NCBI GenBank assembly: GCA_965203475.1
Contig: OZ241890.1
Location: forward strand, 186,001-250,000
Length of the DNA stretch: 64,000 bases
Source of the DNA: JABDMD01 sp965203475
Lineage (GTDB): Bacteria; Pseudomonadota; Gammaproteobacteria; UBA4575
Direction of reading: 5' to 3'
The notes under the pieces were generated by a model, which was not told where the DNA came from, made no database searches, and worked only from the letters and a program-made list of their open reading frames with translations. Made by a program: the position numbers and the translations under genes. Below are positions 53,861-62,654 of the stretch, in pieces. Numbering within the stretch: the first letter of the stretch is position 1; each line of letters starts with the position of its first letter.

Positions 53861-54511
53861 ATGGCTGAGAGTAATTTAAAATATATTGCAGTGGAGGGAC
53901 CTATTGGTGTGGGTAAAACCAGTCTTGCCCAGCGTTTGGCTGATGAGTTTGGATCAACGCTTTTGCTAGAGCAGGTGGACGACAATCCCTTTCTAGAGCG
54001 TTTTTATCAAAATCCACGTGAAGCCGCTTTATCAACGCAATTGTTCTTTTTGTTGCACCGCACCAAACAATTACAAGAATATAAGCAGTCCGATATTTTT
54101 TCACCGGTACGTATTGCCGATTTTTTAATTGAAAAAGATCAACTGTTTGCACAGGTGACATTAAATGCGAGTGAATATGAACTTTATCAGCAGGTGTATT
54201 CACATTTAACCATCGATGCGCCCACTCCGGATTTGGTGGTGTACCTACAAGCGCCTGTTGAAGTGCTCATTCAGCGCATACGAAAACGTGGCCGAGGATT
54301 TGAACGCTTGATCGAATCTGCTTATTTGGAGCAGCTTAATGAGGCTTATGCGAAATTCTTTCACGACTACGAAGATGCGCCTTGTTTAATTATAAATGCT
54401 AGTGACATTGATTTTATTAATAACGAAAAAGATTATGAGCAGTTGTTGCATGAAATTCTTAATATGGAAGCAGGTAAACGTTATTTCAATCCACTGCCAT
54501 TTGTTGGGTAG
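53861..54511 (+). CDS. Deoxynucleoside kinase (dGK/dAK-like)
   Basis: The 216-residue protein has the P-loop GPIGVGKTS at about 13-21, the DNPFLERFYQNP and RIADFLIEKD blocks of deoxynucleoside kinases, and RIRKRGRGFER as the lid region. It phosphorylates deoxyadenosine or deoxyguanosine for salvage. It begins one base after the folK stop; folK-dgk adjacency is common in gammaproteobacteria. The exact nucleoside is not decidable. Confidence 0.9.
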   Translation: MAESNLKYIAVEGPIGVGKTSLAQRLADEFGSTLLLEQVDDNPFLERFYQNPREAALSTQLFFLLHRTKQLQEYKQSDIFSPVRIADFLIEKDQLFAQVTLNASEYELYQQVYSHLTIDAPTPDLVVYLQAPVEVLIQRIRKRGRGFERLIESAYLEQLNEAYAKFFHDYEDAPCLIINASDIDFINNEKDYEQLLHEILNMEAGKRYFNPLPFVG

Positions 54512-54533
54512 TATTTTTACAAAAATCTAAGTT

Positions 54534-55331
54534 ATGAGTATTCAGCCACATACCAAAACCATCACGCTTTCTCATTTGCAAGAAATGAAATCTCGCAATG
54601 AAAAAATTACGTGTTTAACAGCCTATGACGCAAGTTTTGCAGCATTGCTGGATCAGGCCGGTATGGATGTAATTTTAGTCGGGGATTCTTTAGGTATGGT
54701 GATCCAAGGGCAAGACAGTACAGTTTCTGTAACCATGGAAGACATGATTTATCACAGTCAGTGTGTAACGGCTGCTGTGAAAAATGCTTTTGTCATTTCA
54801 GATATGCCCTTTATGTCGTACACCAATGTAGAACTAGCACTGGAAAATGCCACTGACTTAATTCAGCTAGGCGGTGCGCAAATGGTTAAGTTAGAAGCCT
54901 CTGTGCGACAAGTGTCCATTGTGAATGAGCTTAGTGAATGTGGAATTCCTATTTGTGCACACTTGGGATTGCGGCCGCAATACATTCATAAGTTGGGTGG
55001 CTATTCGATGCAAGGTAATGATGAAGCCAGTGCAAATGAATTATTTGCAAGTGCAGACAGTCTGCAAAAAGCGGGTGCCGATATGTTGTTACTTGAATGC
55101 GTGCCAGATACGCTTGCCGAAAAAATTACCACAAATTCTTCTATCCCAGTGATTGGAATCGGGGCTGGTGCAAAATGTGATGGACAAATTTTGGTGCTAC
55201 ACGATGTGTTGGGTATTACCCAAGGGGTAAAACCAAAATTTGCAAAAAACTTTCTTGAAGAAGCCAATGATATTCAAAGTGCAATATCAAGCTATATTCA
55301 AAGTGTAAAGTCTTTGCAATTTCCTGCCTAA
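54534..55331 (+). CDS. panB: 3-methyl-2-oxobutanoate hydroxymethyltransferase
   Basis: PanB makes ketopantoate in pantothenate synthesis. The 265-residue protein has KITCLTAYDASFA, DVILVGDSLGMVIQG (Mg ligands), MVKLEAS, GIPICAHLGLRPQ and VIGIGAGAKCDGQILV. It is followed by panC after 16 bases; together they form the pantoate branch. Confidence 0.97.
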   Translation: MSIQPHTKTITLSHLQEMKSRNEKITCLTAYDASFAALLDQAGMDVILVGDSLGMVIQGQDSTVSVTMEDMIYHSQCVTAAVKNAFVISDMPFMSYTNVELALENATDLIQLGGAQMVKLEASVRQVSIVNELSECGIPICAHLGLRPQYIHKLGGYSMQGNDEASANELFASADSLQKAGADMLLLECVPDTLAEKITTNSSIPVIGIGAGAKCDGQILVLHDVLGITQGVKPKFAKNFLEEANDIQSAISSYIQSVKSLQFPA

Positions 55332-55347
55332 TCTTTAATTTTAAAGT

Positions 55348-56205
55348 ATGCAAACAGTTTTCACCGTCGCAGAACTGCGTCAGCAGATTTCAATATGGAA
55401 AAATCAGAATGAAAATGTTCTGTTAGTTCCCACTATGGGGAACTTGCATGAGGGGCATTTAGCATTAATTAAGCATGCACATACATTTGAAGGAAAAATT
55501 GTTTGCAGTATTTTTGTTAACGCACTTCAGTTTGAGCGCGAAAAAGATTTGCAAGCCTATCCTCGAACTCCTGATCAAGATTTGGTTGCATTAAAAGCTA
55601 ACAATGTTGACTTAGTCTTTATGCCAACACATGAAGAAATGTATTCAAATGATCAAAAAAATAATGTCGACTCACAACAATTCGAGCATGAGTTAATGAA
55701 TCAAATGTGTGGTGAGTTTCGGCCTGGTTTTTTTCAGGGGATTGTAGAAGCCGTTACTCGGTTATTTGCATTTGTAATGCCAAATTATGCAATTTTTGGC
55801 GAAAAAGATTATCAACAACTTATTATTATTAAAGAATTAGTACATCATTTGGATTTACCCATAACAATAGAATCCATTCCTACACAGCGGGAACCCGATG
55901 GGCTGGCTTTTAGTTCGCGAAATGCTTATTTAAGTGCTGAACACCGATCAATTGCACCGAAATTATTTGCCGAGCTTGAGGCTACAAAACACCAAATTTT
56001 GAGTGGAAATCGAGATTTTGAGGCGTTGCAAAAACAAGCGACAGAACACTTAATTGAGGCCGGGTTCAGGCCCGATTATGTCGAAATACGTGCCGGAAAA
56101 GATTTAGCAGAGATTCAGTATGATACTGATTTTATTACAATTTTGGCAGCAGCATGGTTGGGAGATGCGCGCTTGATTGATAATGTGCTGTTACACTTCG
56201 CCTAA
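55348..56205 (+). CDS. panC: Pantothenate synthetase
   Basis: PanC joins pantoate and beta-alanine using ATP. The 285-residue protein has VPTMGNLHEGHLALI with the HxGH nucleotide motif near 37, CSIFVNALQFE, FGEKDYQQL and the FSSRNAYLS KMSKS-like loop. panD, which supplies beta-alanine, is not nearby. Confidence 0.97.
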   Translation: MQTVFTVAELRQQISIWKNQNENVLLVPTMGNLHEGHLALIKHAHTFEGKIVCSIFVNALQFEREKDLQAYPRTPDQDLVALKANNVDLVFMPTHEEMYSNDQKNNVDSQQFEHELMNQMCGEFRPGFFQGIVEAVTRLFAFVMPNYAIFGEKDYQQLIIIKELVHHLDLPITIESIPTQREPDGLAFSSRNAYLSAEHRSIAPKLFAELEATKHQILSGNRDFEALQKQATEHLIEAGFRPDYVEIRAGKDLAEIQYDTDFITILAAAWLGDARLIDNVLLHFA

Positions 56206-56257
56206 AGCAGTATACTTTGTAAAAATTATTCGCCGGATCTATAAGGAGTCTAATATC

Positions 56258-56377
56258 ATGATGTGGAGTCTCATCGTTATTTGCTTTGTATTAGCATTTG
56301 TTATTGCTGTAGCAGCACAATTAGAAGTTTTTGGATTAAAAGTTACGCAGCTTGTTCAGTGGAAGCGTGTAGAATAG
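56258..56377 (+). CDS. Small membrane protein, 39 residues
   Basis: MMWSLIVICFVLAFVIAVAA forms one membrane helix, followed by a short tail QLEVFGLKVTQLVQWKRVE. AAGGAG lies nine bases before the ATG, and a strong terminator follows 23 bases after the stop. It may be read through from panC. The frame is open upstream but the internal ATG has the ribosome site. Function is unknown. Confidence 0.6.
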   Translation: MMWSLIVICFVLAFVIAVAAQLEVFGLKVTQLVQWKRVE

Positions 56378-56400
56378 AATTTAGTCCTTAGGCAAACAAA

Positions 56401-56428
56401 AAAGGGTGCAATAGGCACCCTTTTTTTT
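56401..56428 (+). terminator. Rho-independent terminator
   Basis: AAAGGGTGC (56401-56409) and GCACCCTTT (56415-56423) form a 9-bp stem with a 5-base loop, followed by T to 56428. It closes the pcnB-panC unit and the small membrane protein, before pgi. Confidence 0.95.
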
Positions 56429-56445
56429 GTGCGTTAAAATTAACT

Positions 56446-57972
56446 ATGCGCAAACCTCTCTCACAACTGAAAAGCTACCAAGCCTTAGCAAGTCATGCGC
56501 AAGAAATAAAATCACAAACAATACAAAGCTTTTTTGAGAACGATCAAAATCGATTTGATTCTTTTTCTACAGAGTTAGGACCTATTCTGGTTGACTACTC
56601 TAAAAATCATATTCTGCCGGAAACCATTACTAAGCTTGTTGCCTTGCATGATGAATGTGATGTGCCTATCTGGCGCGACAAAATGTTTGCGGGTGAAAAG
56701 ATTAATAATAGTGAGCAACGCGCTGTGCAACATATTGCTTTACGAGATTTAGAGGGTGACAGTGAAATTTCTAAGTCTCAATCGGCTGTTTTAGAAAACA
56801 TGCAAAATTTTTGTGAAGAAGTTTATGCAGGAGAAATTACCGATGTGGTGAACATTGGTATTGGCGGTTCACACTTGGGGCCTATGCTCGTGTGCGATGC
56901 ACTTTCCACGTACGCCAATAACAATGTAAAAGTACATTTTGTGTCAAATGTCGATGCCACCGAAATGGAGCGAGTATTGGTAAAACTTAATCCTGCGAAT
57001 ACATTGTTTATTGTCACTTCAAAAAGTTTTACCACGCAAGAAACCTTAACGAATGCGGAAACGGCCAAGCAATGGTTTATGCAAAATCCACAACTTGCAA
57101 AAAATATAGATCAACATTTTGTTGCAGTGACTGCAAATGTAGAGCAAGCGAAAGCGTTTGGGGTAAACGATAAATACATTTTTCCAATGTGGGATGAAAT
57201 TGGTGGTCGTTATTCTTTGTGGTCGGCTGTTGGATTATCGATTGCATTGTATATAGGAATGTCTAATTTTAAGCAGTTGTTGCAGGGTGCCAATGAAATG
57301 GATCGGCATTTTACAAATCAGCCGGCTAATGAAAATCTTCCTGTTTTATTGGCCTTGATCGATCTCTGGTATCAACAATTTTTTTCTGCATTGAGCTATG
57401 CTGTGCTTCCTTATGATGTTCGGTTGCGGTATTTACCTTTCTATCTTCAACAATTGGTTATGGAAAGCAATGGTAAGAGTGTTGATCGAGACGACAATCC
57501 GTTAGAGGTATCAAGTTCACCTGTCGTATTTGGTGATGTAGGCACAAATGCCCAACACAGTTTTTTTCAGCTTCTGCACCAGGGTACACATTATATAAAT
57601 TGCGATTTCATAGGTGTAGTGAAACCGGTGCATATTAATTTTGCGCAACATGAAATATTAATGTCCAACTTGATGAGTCAAACGCAAGCCTTAATGCAGG
57701 GACAAAATGAAATTTCTGGAAATCGTCCCAGCACTACCATTTTCTTACAAGAGCTCACTCCGCATTCTTTAGGCATGTTACTGGCCATGTATGAACATAA
57801 AGTATTTGCACAGGGAATAATTCTTAATATTAATTCCTTTGATCAAATGGGTGTAGAGCTCGGTAAACGATTAGCAAGCTCTTTAGTCGGTAAAATAAAA
57901 TCTACTGAAACTATTCAAGATGAAGATTTATCAACCAATGGATTAATTAATTTTTATAAAAAGTATCGTTAG
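56446..57972 (+). CDS. pgi: Glucose-6-phosphate isomerase
   Basis: Pgi converts glucose 6-phosphate and fructose 6-phosphate. The 508-residue protein is shorter than E. coli Pgi (about 549). It keeps NIGIGGSHLGP near 137-147, SKSFTTQET near 195, WDEIGGRYSLWSAVG near 246, the catalytic VMESNGKS region and HKVFAQG. The start lies in the tail of the terminator, so its promoter must be at or before it. It ends overlapping the queG stop by four bases. Confidence 0.96.
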   Translation: MRKPLSQLKSYQALASHAQEIKSQTIQSFFENDQNRFDSFSTELGPILVDYSKNHILPETITKLVALHDECDVPIWRDKMFAGEKINNSEQRAVQHIALRDLEGDSEISKSQSAVLENMQNFCEEVYAGEITDVVNIGIGGSHLGPMLVCDALSTYANNNVKVHFVSNVDATEMERVLVKLNPANTLFIVTSKSFTTQETLTNAETAKQWFMQNPQLAKNIDQHFVAVTANVEQAKAFGVNDKYIFPMWDEIGGRYSLWSAVGLSIALYIGMSNFKQLLQGANEMDRHFTNQPANENLPVLLALIDLWYQQFFSALSYAVLPYDVRLRYLPFYLQQLVMESNGKSVDRDDNPLEVSSSPVVFGDVGTNAQHSFFQLLHQGTHYINCDFIGVVKPVHINFAQHEILMSNLMSQTQALMQGQNEISGNRPSTTIFLQELTPHSLGMLLAMYEHKVFAQGIILNINSFDQMGVELGKRLASSLVGKIKSTETIQDEDLSTNGLINFYKKYR

Positions 57973-58883
57973 ATCGTTAGTGCTTGATGTTGTTCAAGTG
58001 CCCACTTCACGTGTTCATTCACCAATTCGTCTGGGTAATTTGCTTTATTTTTTAGTGCCGTAATTACTTCTGGTGTGTTAGGAGCATTGCCGAGTGCAAC
58101 GGCAATGTTTCGTAACCACTGCTGATACCCAATACGCCGTATCGCAGAGCCTTGTGTGTTTTGTAAAAACTCTTCTTCGGTCCAATTAAATAATTCAACC
58201 AGAGTGGGCGCATCCAGATTTTTACGAACCGCAAAATCTGCTAATTCACTTTTTTGTTCAAAACGATTCCATGGGCACACCAATTGGCAATCATCACAAC
58301 CAAAAATGCGATTACCCATCGCTTTACGAAATTCTTTTGGAATGGCTTCTTTCAATTCGATGGTGTGATAGGAAATGCAGCGTCTAGCATCCAGTTTGTA
58401 GGGTGCAATTATGGCTTGAGTTGGACAAGCATCCATGCAAGCACTACAAGTACCGCAATGATCATCAAGGGCAGTGTCGGTCGGTAGAGGTAAATCGGTA
58501 TATAACTCTCCTAAAAAAAACCAGGAACCGCATTCTTTATTAATGAGATTTGTATGCTTTCCGATCCAACCTAATCCGGCTTTTTCAGCGAGCGCCTTTT
58601 CCAATACCGGTGCGCTGTCTACAAATGCACGATAACCGAAAGGGCCGACGGTTTCTTCAATTCGATCAGCTAATTTCTGTAAACGGTTACGTATTACTTT
58701 GTGATAATCACGCCCCAATGCATAACGGGAAATGTAGGCGAGTGATGACTCTTTTAAAACATTTTCTTCATCCACTGCGTCAGGTGCTTGGTAATTCATA
58801 CGTACTGAAATAATGCGCAAAGTTCCAGGCACTAATTTTTCTGGTTGAGATCGTTTTACTCCATGTGCATGCATATATTGCAT
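57969..58883 (-). CDS. queG: Epoxyqueuosine reductase QueG, 5' end apparently frameshifted
   Basis: QueG makes queuosine from epoxyqueuosine in tRNA using cobalamin. The 304-residue frame has VPGTLRIISVRMNY, ALGRDYHKVIRNRLQKL, VDSAPVLEKALAEKAGLGWIGKH (catalytic Asp), CGTCSACMDACPT and CDDCQLVCPWNRF as two 4Fe-4S motifs, and a HEAT-like tail. Frame similarity continues upstream of 58883: LAADIKSWGQALGFNAVGI to NWLDSGYHGEM are recognisably QueG N-terminal residues, but a TAA at 59010-59012 precedes them with no ATG or GTG. A single missing base there would join them to a GTG at 59038. Either the gene is damaged, an internal start is used, or the base is a sequencing error. Confidence 0.9.
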   Translation of the reverse strand: MQYMHAHGVKRSQPEKLVPGTLRIISVRMNYQAPDAVDEENVLKESSLAYISRYALGRDYHKVIRNRLQKLADRIEETVGPFGYRAFVDSAPVLEKALAEKAGLGWIGKHTNLINKECGSWFFLGELYTDLPLPTDTALDDHCGTCSACMDACPTQAIIAPYKLDARRCISYHTIELKEAIPKEFRKAMGNRIFGCDDCQLVCPWNRFEQKSELADFAVRKNLDAPTLVELFNWTEEEFLQNTQGSAIRRIGYQQWLRNIAVALGNAPNTPEVITALKNKANYPDELVNEHVKWALEQHQALTI

Positions 58884-59079
58884 TTCACCGTGGTACCCTG
58901 AGTCTAACCAATTTAATAAATGTGTTTCGTGTTCGTCTAATTCGGTGTTGCAAATGCCTACAGCATTAAATCCAAGTGCTTGTCCCCAAGATTTGATATC
59001 GGCTGCTAATTATCGAAATTAGAAATTATATTGTTCACGACTCAAGAATTTAGTGTTTAAGTTTTCGTATAATTGCACG

Positions 59080-60555
59080 ATGTCAGTTTTTCCATCAAAA
59101 ATTTTTCTTTCTAAACATGTACGCGAGTTAGATCGAATAGCTATTGAAGAGTTTAATGTACCAAGTTTTACACTGATGCAGCGAGCAGGAAAAGCTGCTT
59201 TTGAAGCACTTCAAGCAAAATGGCCGAATTGTTCTAGCCTAATCGTGTTTGCAGGGCCTGGAAATAATGGTGGTGATGGTTATGTAATTGCAGACTTAGC
59301 TCAACAAGCTAAATTTCATGCCTTGGTTATTCAGGTAGGAGACCATTCAAAACTTAAGGGAGATGCTAAACAGGCGCATGATAACTTTTTATCAAATAAA
59401 GGATCCTGTGAAAAATTTGCTCATCAAAATGTTGGTGCATGCGATGTCATTGTGGATGCATTGTTAGGCACTGGTTTGACCAGGACCGTTGAAGGTGATT
59501 ATGCGGCTGCGATATCAGTCATTAACAACTCAAACAAACCGGTGTTAAGTGCTGATGTACCTTCAGGGTTGGATGCAGACCATGGCATGCCACTGGGGCA
59601 GACAGTAAGAGCCGATCGAACGGTTACCTTTGTTGGCATGAAAATAGGCTTGCTTACAGCAAAAGGGCGCGACTATGCCGGTGAAGTATTGTTTAATGAT
59701 CTACAAATTCCACCACAAGTGTATGAGCAAGTGATGTCGAGTTGTCAGTCCATAAATTTATCTGAACTAAAAGAGTGTTTACCTGCACGTAAGTCGTCTT
59801 CACATAAAGGAGATTATGGACATACGCTTATTGTTGGCGGTAACCACGGATTCGCGGGATCCGTAATGCTTGCGGCTGAGGCAGCTGCTCGTGCTGGAAG
59901 TGGATTGGTGTCGGTTGCCACCATTCTAGAGCATTCCACAGCCGCCTTACAATCCTGTAAAGAAATCATGGTGCATGGCGTAGAAGAAGTTTCAAAACTA
60001 AATGAATTAATAGAACAAGCCACTGTGATCGCGATAGGTCCTGGGTTAGGCCAAAATGCTTGGGCGCAAAAAATGCTATCACGTGTTTTAGAAATGAAAA
60101 TTCCGCTAGTAGTAGATGCAGATGCACTGAATTTGTTAGCCAAAGATCCCGTGCAAAATGACTCTTGGGTGTTAACGCCACATCCAGGTGAAGCTGCACG
60201 GTTGTTAAATATTTCAAGTATTGAAATCCAAAAAGATCGTTTGTCATCCGTACAAGCACTGCAAAATAAATTTGGTGGTATATGTGTATTAAAAGGCAGC
60301 GGCACATTAGTAGCTTCTAGTAATAAAGTTTCGCTTTGTAATGCCGGAAATCCAGGAATGGCTTCTGGTGGAATGGGTGATGTGTTAACCGGCATCATTG
60401 CGAGTTTAATTGCACAAGGGGTAACACTTTTTGATGCAGCAAGTTTTGGCGTACAACTTCATGCAGAGAGTGCGGATGTTGCAGCCAATGATGGAATGCG
60501 TGGAATGTTGGCCAGCGACTTGTTTAATCCTCTGCGAAAACTTCTTAATTCGTAA
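59080..60555 (+). CDS. nnr: Bifunctional NAD(P)H-hydrate epimerase/dehydratase
   Basis: Nnr repairs hydrated NAD(P)H. The N-terminal YjeF_N epimerase domain (about 1-215) has FAGPGNNGGDGYVIA and VDALLGTGL; the C-terminal YjeF_C dehydratase (about 225-490) has HKGDYGHTLIVGG, DADALN, LTPHPGEAA and NPGMASGGMGDVLTG. I place the start at ATG 59080 (491 residues), as the frame opens earlier at GTG 59053. It is divergent from queG; queG | nnr-tsaE-ami is the E. coli order. Confidence 0.95.
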   Translation: MSVFPSKIFLSKHVRELDRIAIEEFNVPSFTLMQRAGKAAFEALQAKWPNCSSLIVFAGPGNNGGDGYVIADLAQQAKFHALVIQVGDHSKLKGDAKQAHDNFLSNKGSCEKFAHQNVGACDVIVDALLGTGLTRTVEGDYAAAISVINNSNKPVLSADVPSGLDADHGMPLGQTVRADRTVTFVGMKIGLLTAKGRDYAGEVLFNDLQIPPQVYEQVMSSCQSINLSELKECLPARKSSSHKGDYGHTLIVGGNHGFAGSVMLAAEAAARAGSGLVSVATILEHSTAALQSCKEIMVHGVEEVSKLNELIEQATVIAIGPGLGQNAWAQKMLSRVLEMKIPLVVDADALNLLAKDPVQNDSWVLTPHPGEAARLLNISSIEIQKDRLSSVQALQNKFGGICVLKGSGTLVASSNKVSLCNAGNPGMASGGMGDVLTGIIASLIAQGVTLFDAASFGVQLHAESADVAANDGMRGMLASDLFNPLRKLLNS

Positions 60556-60566
60556 CGTTTTTCAGC

Positions 60567-61010
60567 GTGCAGCTTAATACCGAGGCAGAAACATTGGCAC
60601 TGGGTGCGGCTGTTGCAAAACCGCTTTCATTACCCTGCGTTATTCACTTAGTGGGTGACTTAGGAAGTGGTAAAACGACCTTCGCACGTGGATTCATAAA
60701 TGCTTTAGGCTATGAAGACCGAGTGACTAGTCCAACGTTTTCTTTAGTTGAATCCTATGAGTTAGATAATCTGATGGTTTACCATTTTGATTTGTATCGA
60801 CTCAAAGACTCACAAGAACTCGAATTCATCGGTATTCGAGATGTGGTATCAGAACCGAGTACCGCGATATTAATTGAATGGCCGGAGCGGGGTGGAGTGA
60901 GCACACCGCCGGCTGATTTAGTGATTAAACTGGTTCATCACGAAGACCGCCGTGAGGCCCAATTGGAAGCAGAAACGACTTTAGGACAGTCAATTATTGA
61001 TAAATTATGA
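60567..61010 (+). CDS. tsaE: tRNA threonylcarbamoyladenosine biosynthesis ATPase TsaE
   Basis: TsaE supports TsaB-TsaD in making t6A of ANN-reading tRNAs. The 147-residue protein has the P-loop GDLGSGKTTF at about 30-39, SPTFSLVESYE and the YHFDLYRL block. The start is GTG, 11 bases after nnr. TsaB and TsaD are not in the window. Confidence 0.96.
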   Translation: MQLNTEAETLALGAAVAKPLSLPCVIHLVGDLGSGKTTFARGFINALGYEDRVTSPTFSLVESYELDNLMVYHFDLYRLKDSQELEFIGIRDVVSEPSTAILIEWPERGGVSTPPADLVIKLVHHEDRREAQLEAETTLGQSIIDKL

Positions 61011-61069
61011 GATTAGGCTCTAATAAATTCACATAGACCACTAGTTTTATTAGAGTTTTTGCTTGCAAT

Positions 61070-62530
61070 TTGACTAATTTTTGTCAAACTTTCCACATAG
61101 TTTATTGCTCTGAGGGTGTTAAATGTCATCCAAACGTTGCTGTGTCCATCACTAAATACAAAGTTACTCTCTTAGCGACTCACGTTGCGTATGCGCTAGT
61201 CGTTGGATTTGCTCTCCTCTTTGTAGCAAGTAGCACCGTTCAAGCGCAGGGGATGGCAAAAATTGAGGAACTCCGAATCGCGGATCGTCAGTCAACGACT
61301 CGTGTGGTATTTGATTTAAGCTCCGGGGTGGAGCATCACGTTTTCGTACTTAAAAATCCAGACCGAGTCGTACTCGACATTGATAAGTGTGATGCCAACG
61401 GGAAATTAGCTGCTCAAAAAGTTAGTGGGACATTGTTAAAAGAATTACGTTATGCACAAAAGTCACAAGAAAAGTTACGCATTGTTTTCGATTTAAATGA
61501 AGCGGTATCACCTAAAAGTTTTTTGCTAAAACCTTCGCATGGGAGACACCATCGTTTGGTTCTCGATTTATCGAGTAGAGCTGTATCAGGCAATGTAGCA
61601 ACGGTATCTACTCCAGTTAAAACAGAGCCAGTTGCAATTAAACAAGCACCCATTAGTTATCGCGATGTAATTGTTGCGATTGATGCCGGACACGGTGGAA
61701 AAGATCCTGGTGCGATTGGCCGTGGTGGTACTCGAGAAAAAGATATTGTGTTATCAATTTCAAAACGTTTAAAAACGTTAATCGATAATGAAAAAGGTAT
61801 GCGTGCGGTAATGATTCGTGATCACGATAAATTTGTACCGTTGCGATCAAGAATAAGACATGCAAGTAAACACAATGCCGATGTATTTCTTTCTATTCAT
61901 GCGGATGCTGCGGTAGATCGGCGTGCTCGAGGCTCGTCCGTTTATGTGCTTTCACAACATGGGGCTTCTAGCGAGGCGGCACGTATTTTGGCTAAGCGTG
62001 AAAACGAGGCGGATAAAATTGGTGGAGTAAGTCTTGAAGATAAGGACGATGTTTTAAAATCAGTGTTAGTCGATTTATCTCAAACGGCCACCATCGATGC
62101 CAGTATCGATTTGGCGGACGATATTCTTTTACAACTTCGCAAAGTGGGAAAAGTATTACGCCCACGTGTGGAACAAGCCGGGTTTGCTGTTTTGAAATCT
62201 CCCGATATTCCTTCCGTATTAATTGAAACTGCATTTATTTCAAACCCGGATGAAGAAAAGCGTTTGCGCAATTCCAATCATCAACAAAAATTAGCTGTGG
62301 CAATATTCAATGGGGTACGTAATTATTTAAGAGAACATGCACCCAGCGATGCATTGTTGGCGAATTTAGGCAAGGAAAGTCAGCATACCATTCAACGTGG
62401 CGAAACACTTTCAGGAATTGCCAATCAATATCAAGTAAGTATTATCGCAATACGCGAAGTCAATAAATTGAAATCGGATATTATCCGTGAAGGACAAATA
62501 CTCACCATTCCAGCTTCAGCAGGCACATAG
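61070..62530 (+). CDS. N-acetylmuramoyl-L-alanine amidase, AMIN-Amidase_3-LysM
   Basis: This AmiB/AmiC-type enzyme cleaves septal peptidoglycan during cell separation. An N-terminal membrane-type signal (YALVVGFALLFVASSTVQAQ) precedes an AMIN domain (about 62-170). The Amidase_3 zinc domain (about 200-435) has DAGHGGKDPGAIG, HADA, and the SVLIETAFISN Glu region. A LysM repeat (HTIQRGETLSGIANQY to LTIP, in parts) ends the protein. The frame opens at TTG; a GTG at 61142 gives a better signal peptide and may be the true start. It follows tsaE as amiB does in E. coli, but the LysM is typical of AmiB relatives, and mutL does not follow. Confidence 0.92.
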   Translation: MTNFCQTFHIVYCSEGVKCHPNVAVSITKYKVTLLATHVAYALVVGFALLFVASSTVQAQGMAKIEELRIADRQSTTRVVFDLSSGVEHHVFVLKNPDRVVLDIDKCDANGKLAAQKVSGTLLKELRYAQKSQEKLRIVFDLNEAVSPKSFLLKPSHGRHHRLVLDLSSRAVSGNVATVSTPVKTEPVAIKQAPISYRDVIVAIDAGHGGKDPGAIGRGGTREKDIVLSISKRLKTLIDNEKGMRAVMIRDHDKFVPLRSRIRHASKHNADVFLSIHADAAVDRRARGSSVYVLSQHGASSEAARILAKRENEADKIGGVSLEDKDDVLKSVLVDLSQTATIDASIDLADDILLQLRKVGKVLRPRVEQAGFAVLKSPDIPSVLIETAFISNPDEEKRLRNSNHQQKLAVAIFNGVRNYLREHAPSDALLANLGKESQHTIQRGETLSGIANQYQVSIIAIREVNKLKSDIIREGQILTIPASAGT

Positions 62531-62554
62531 TTTTAACTAGTTACGGATATAAAT

Positions 62555-62641
62555 CTCACATGATGTGAGCACATCAACCATGTGCTCAGAGACGGCAGAA
62601 ATTTGCTCCTGCAATTTCTGCACTTCCACCATCCATGGTGG
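62555..62641. repeat. Four consecutive inverted repeats between amidase gene and sohB
   Basis: CTCACAT/ATGTGAG (62555-62569), TGAGCACAT/ATGTGCTCA (62566-62588), GCAGAAATT/AATTTCTGC (62595-62621) and CCACCAT/ATGGTGG (62626-62641) are all perfect stems. The first two overlap and are mutually exclusive. They fill the 124-base gap between converging stops and have no long T run. Confidence 0.8.
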
Positions 62642-62654
62642 TCGAAAGCAGACA

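Noticed and set aside
62531..62654. mutL expected after the amidase gene
   Set aside because: No MutL frame is present; the gap holds only hairpins and sohB follows on the other strand.
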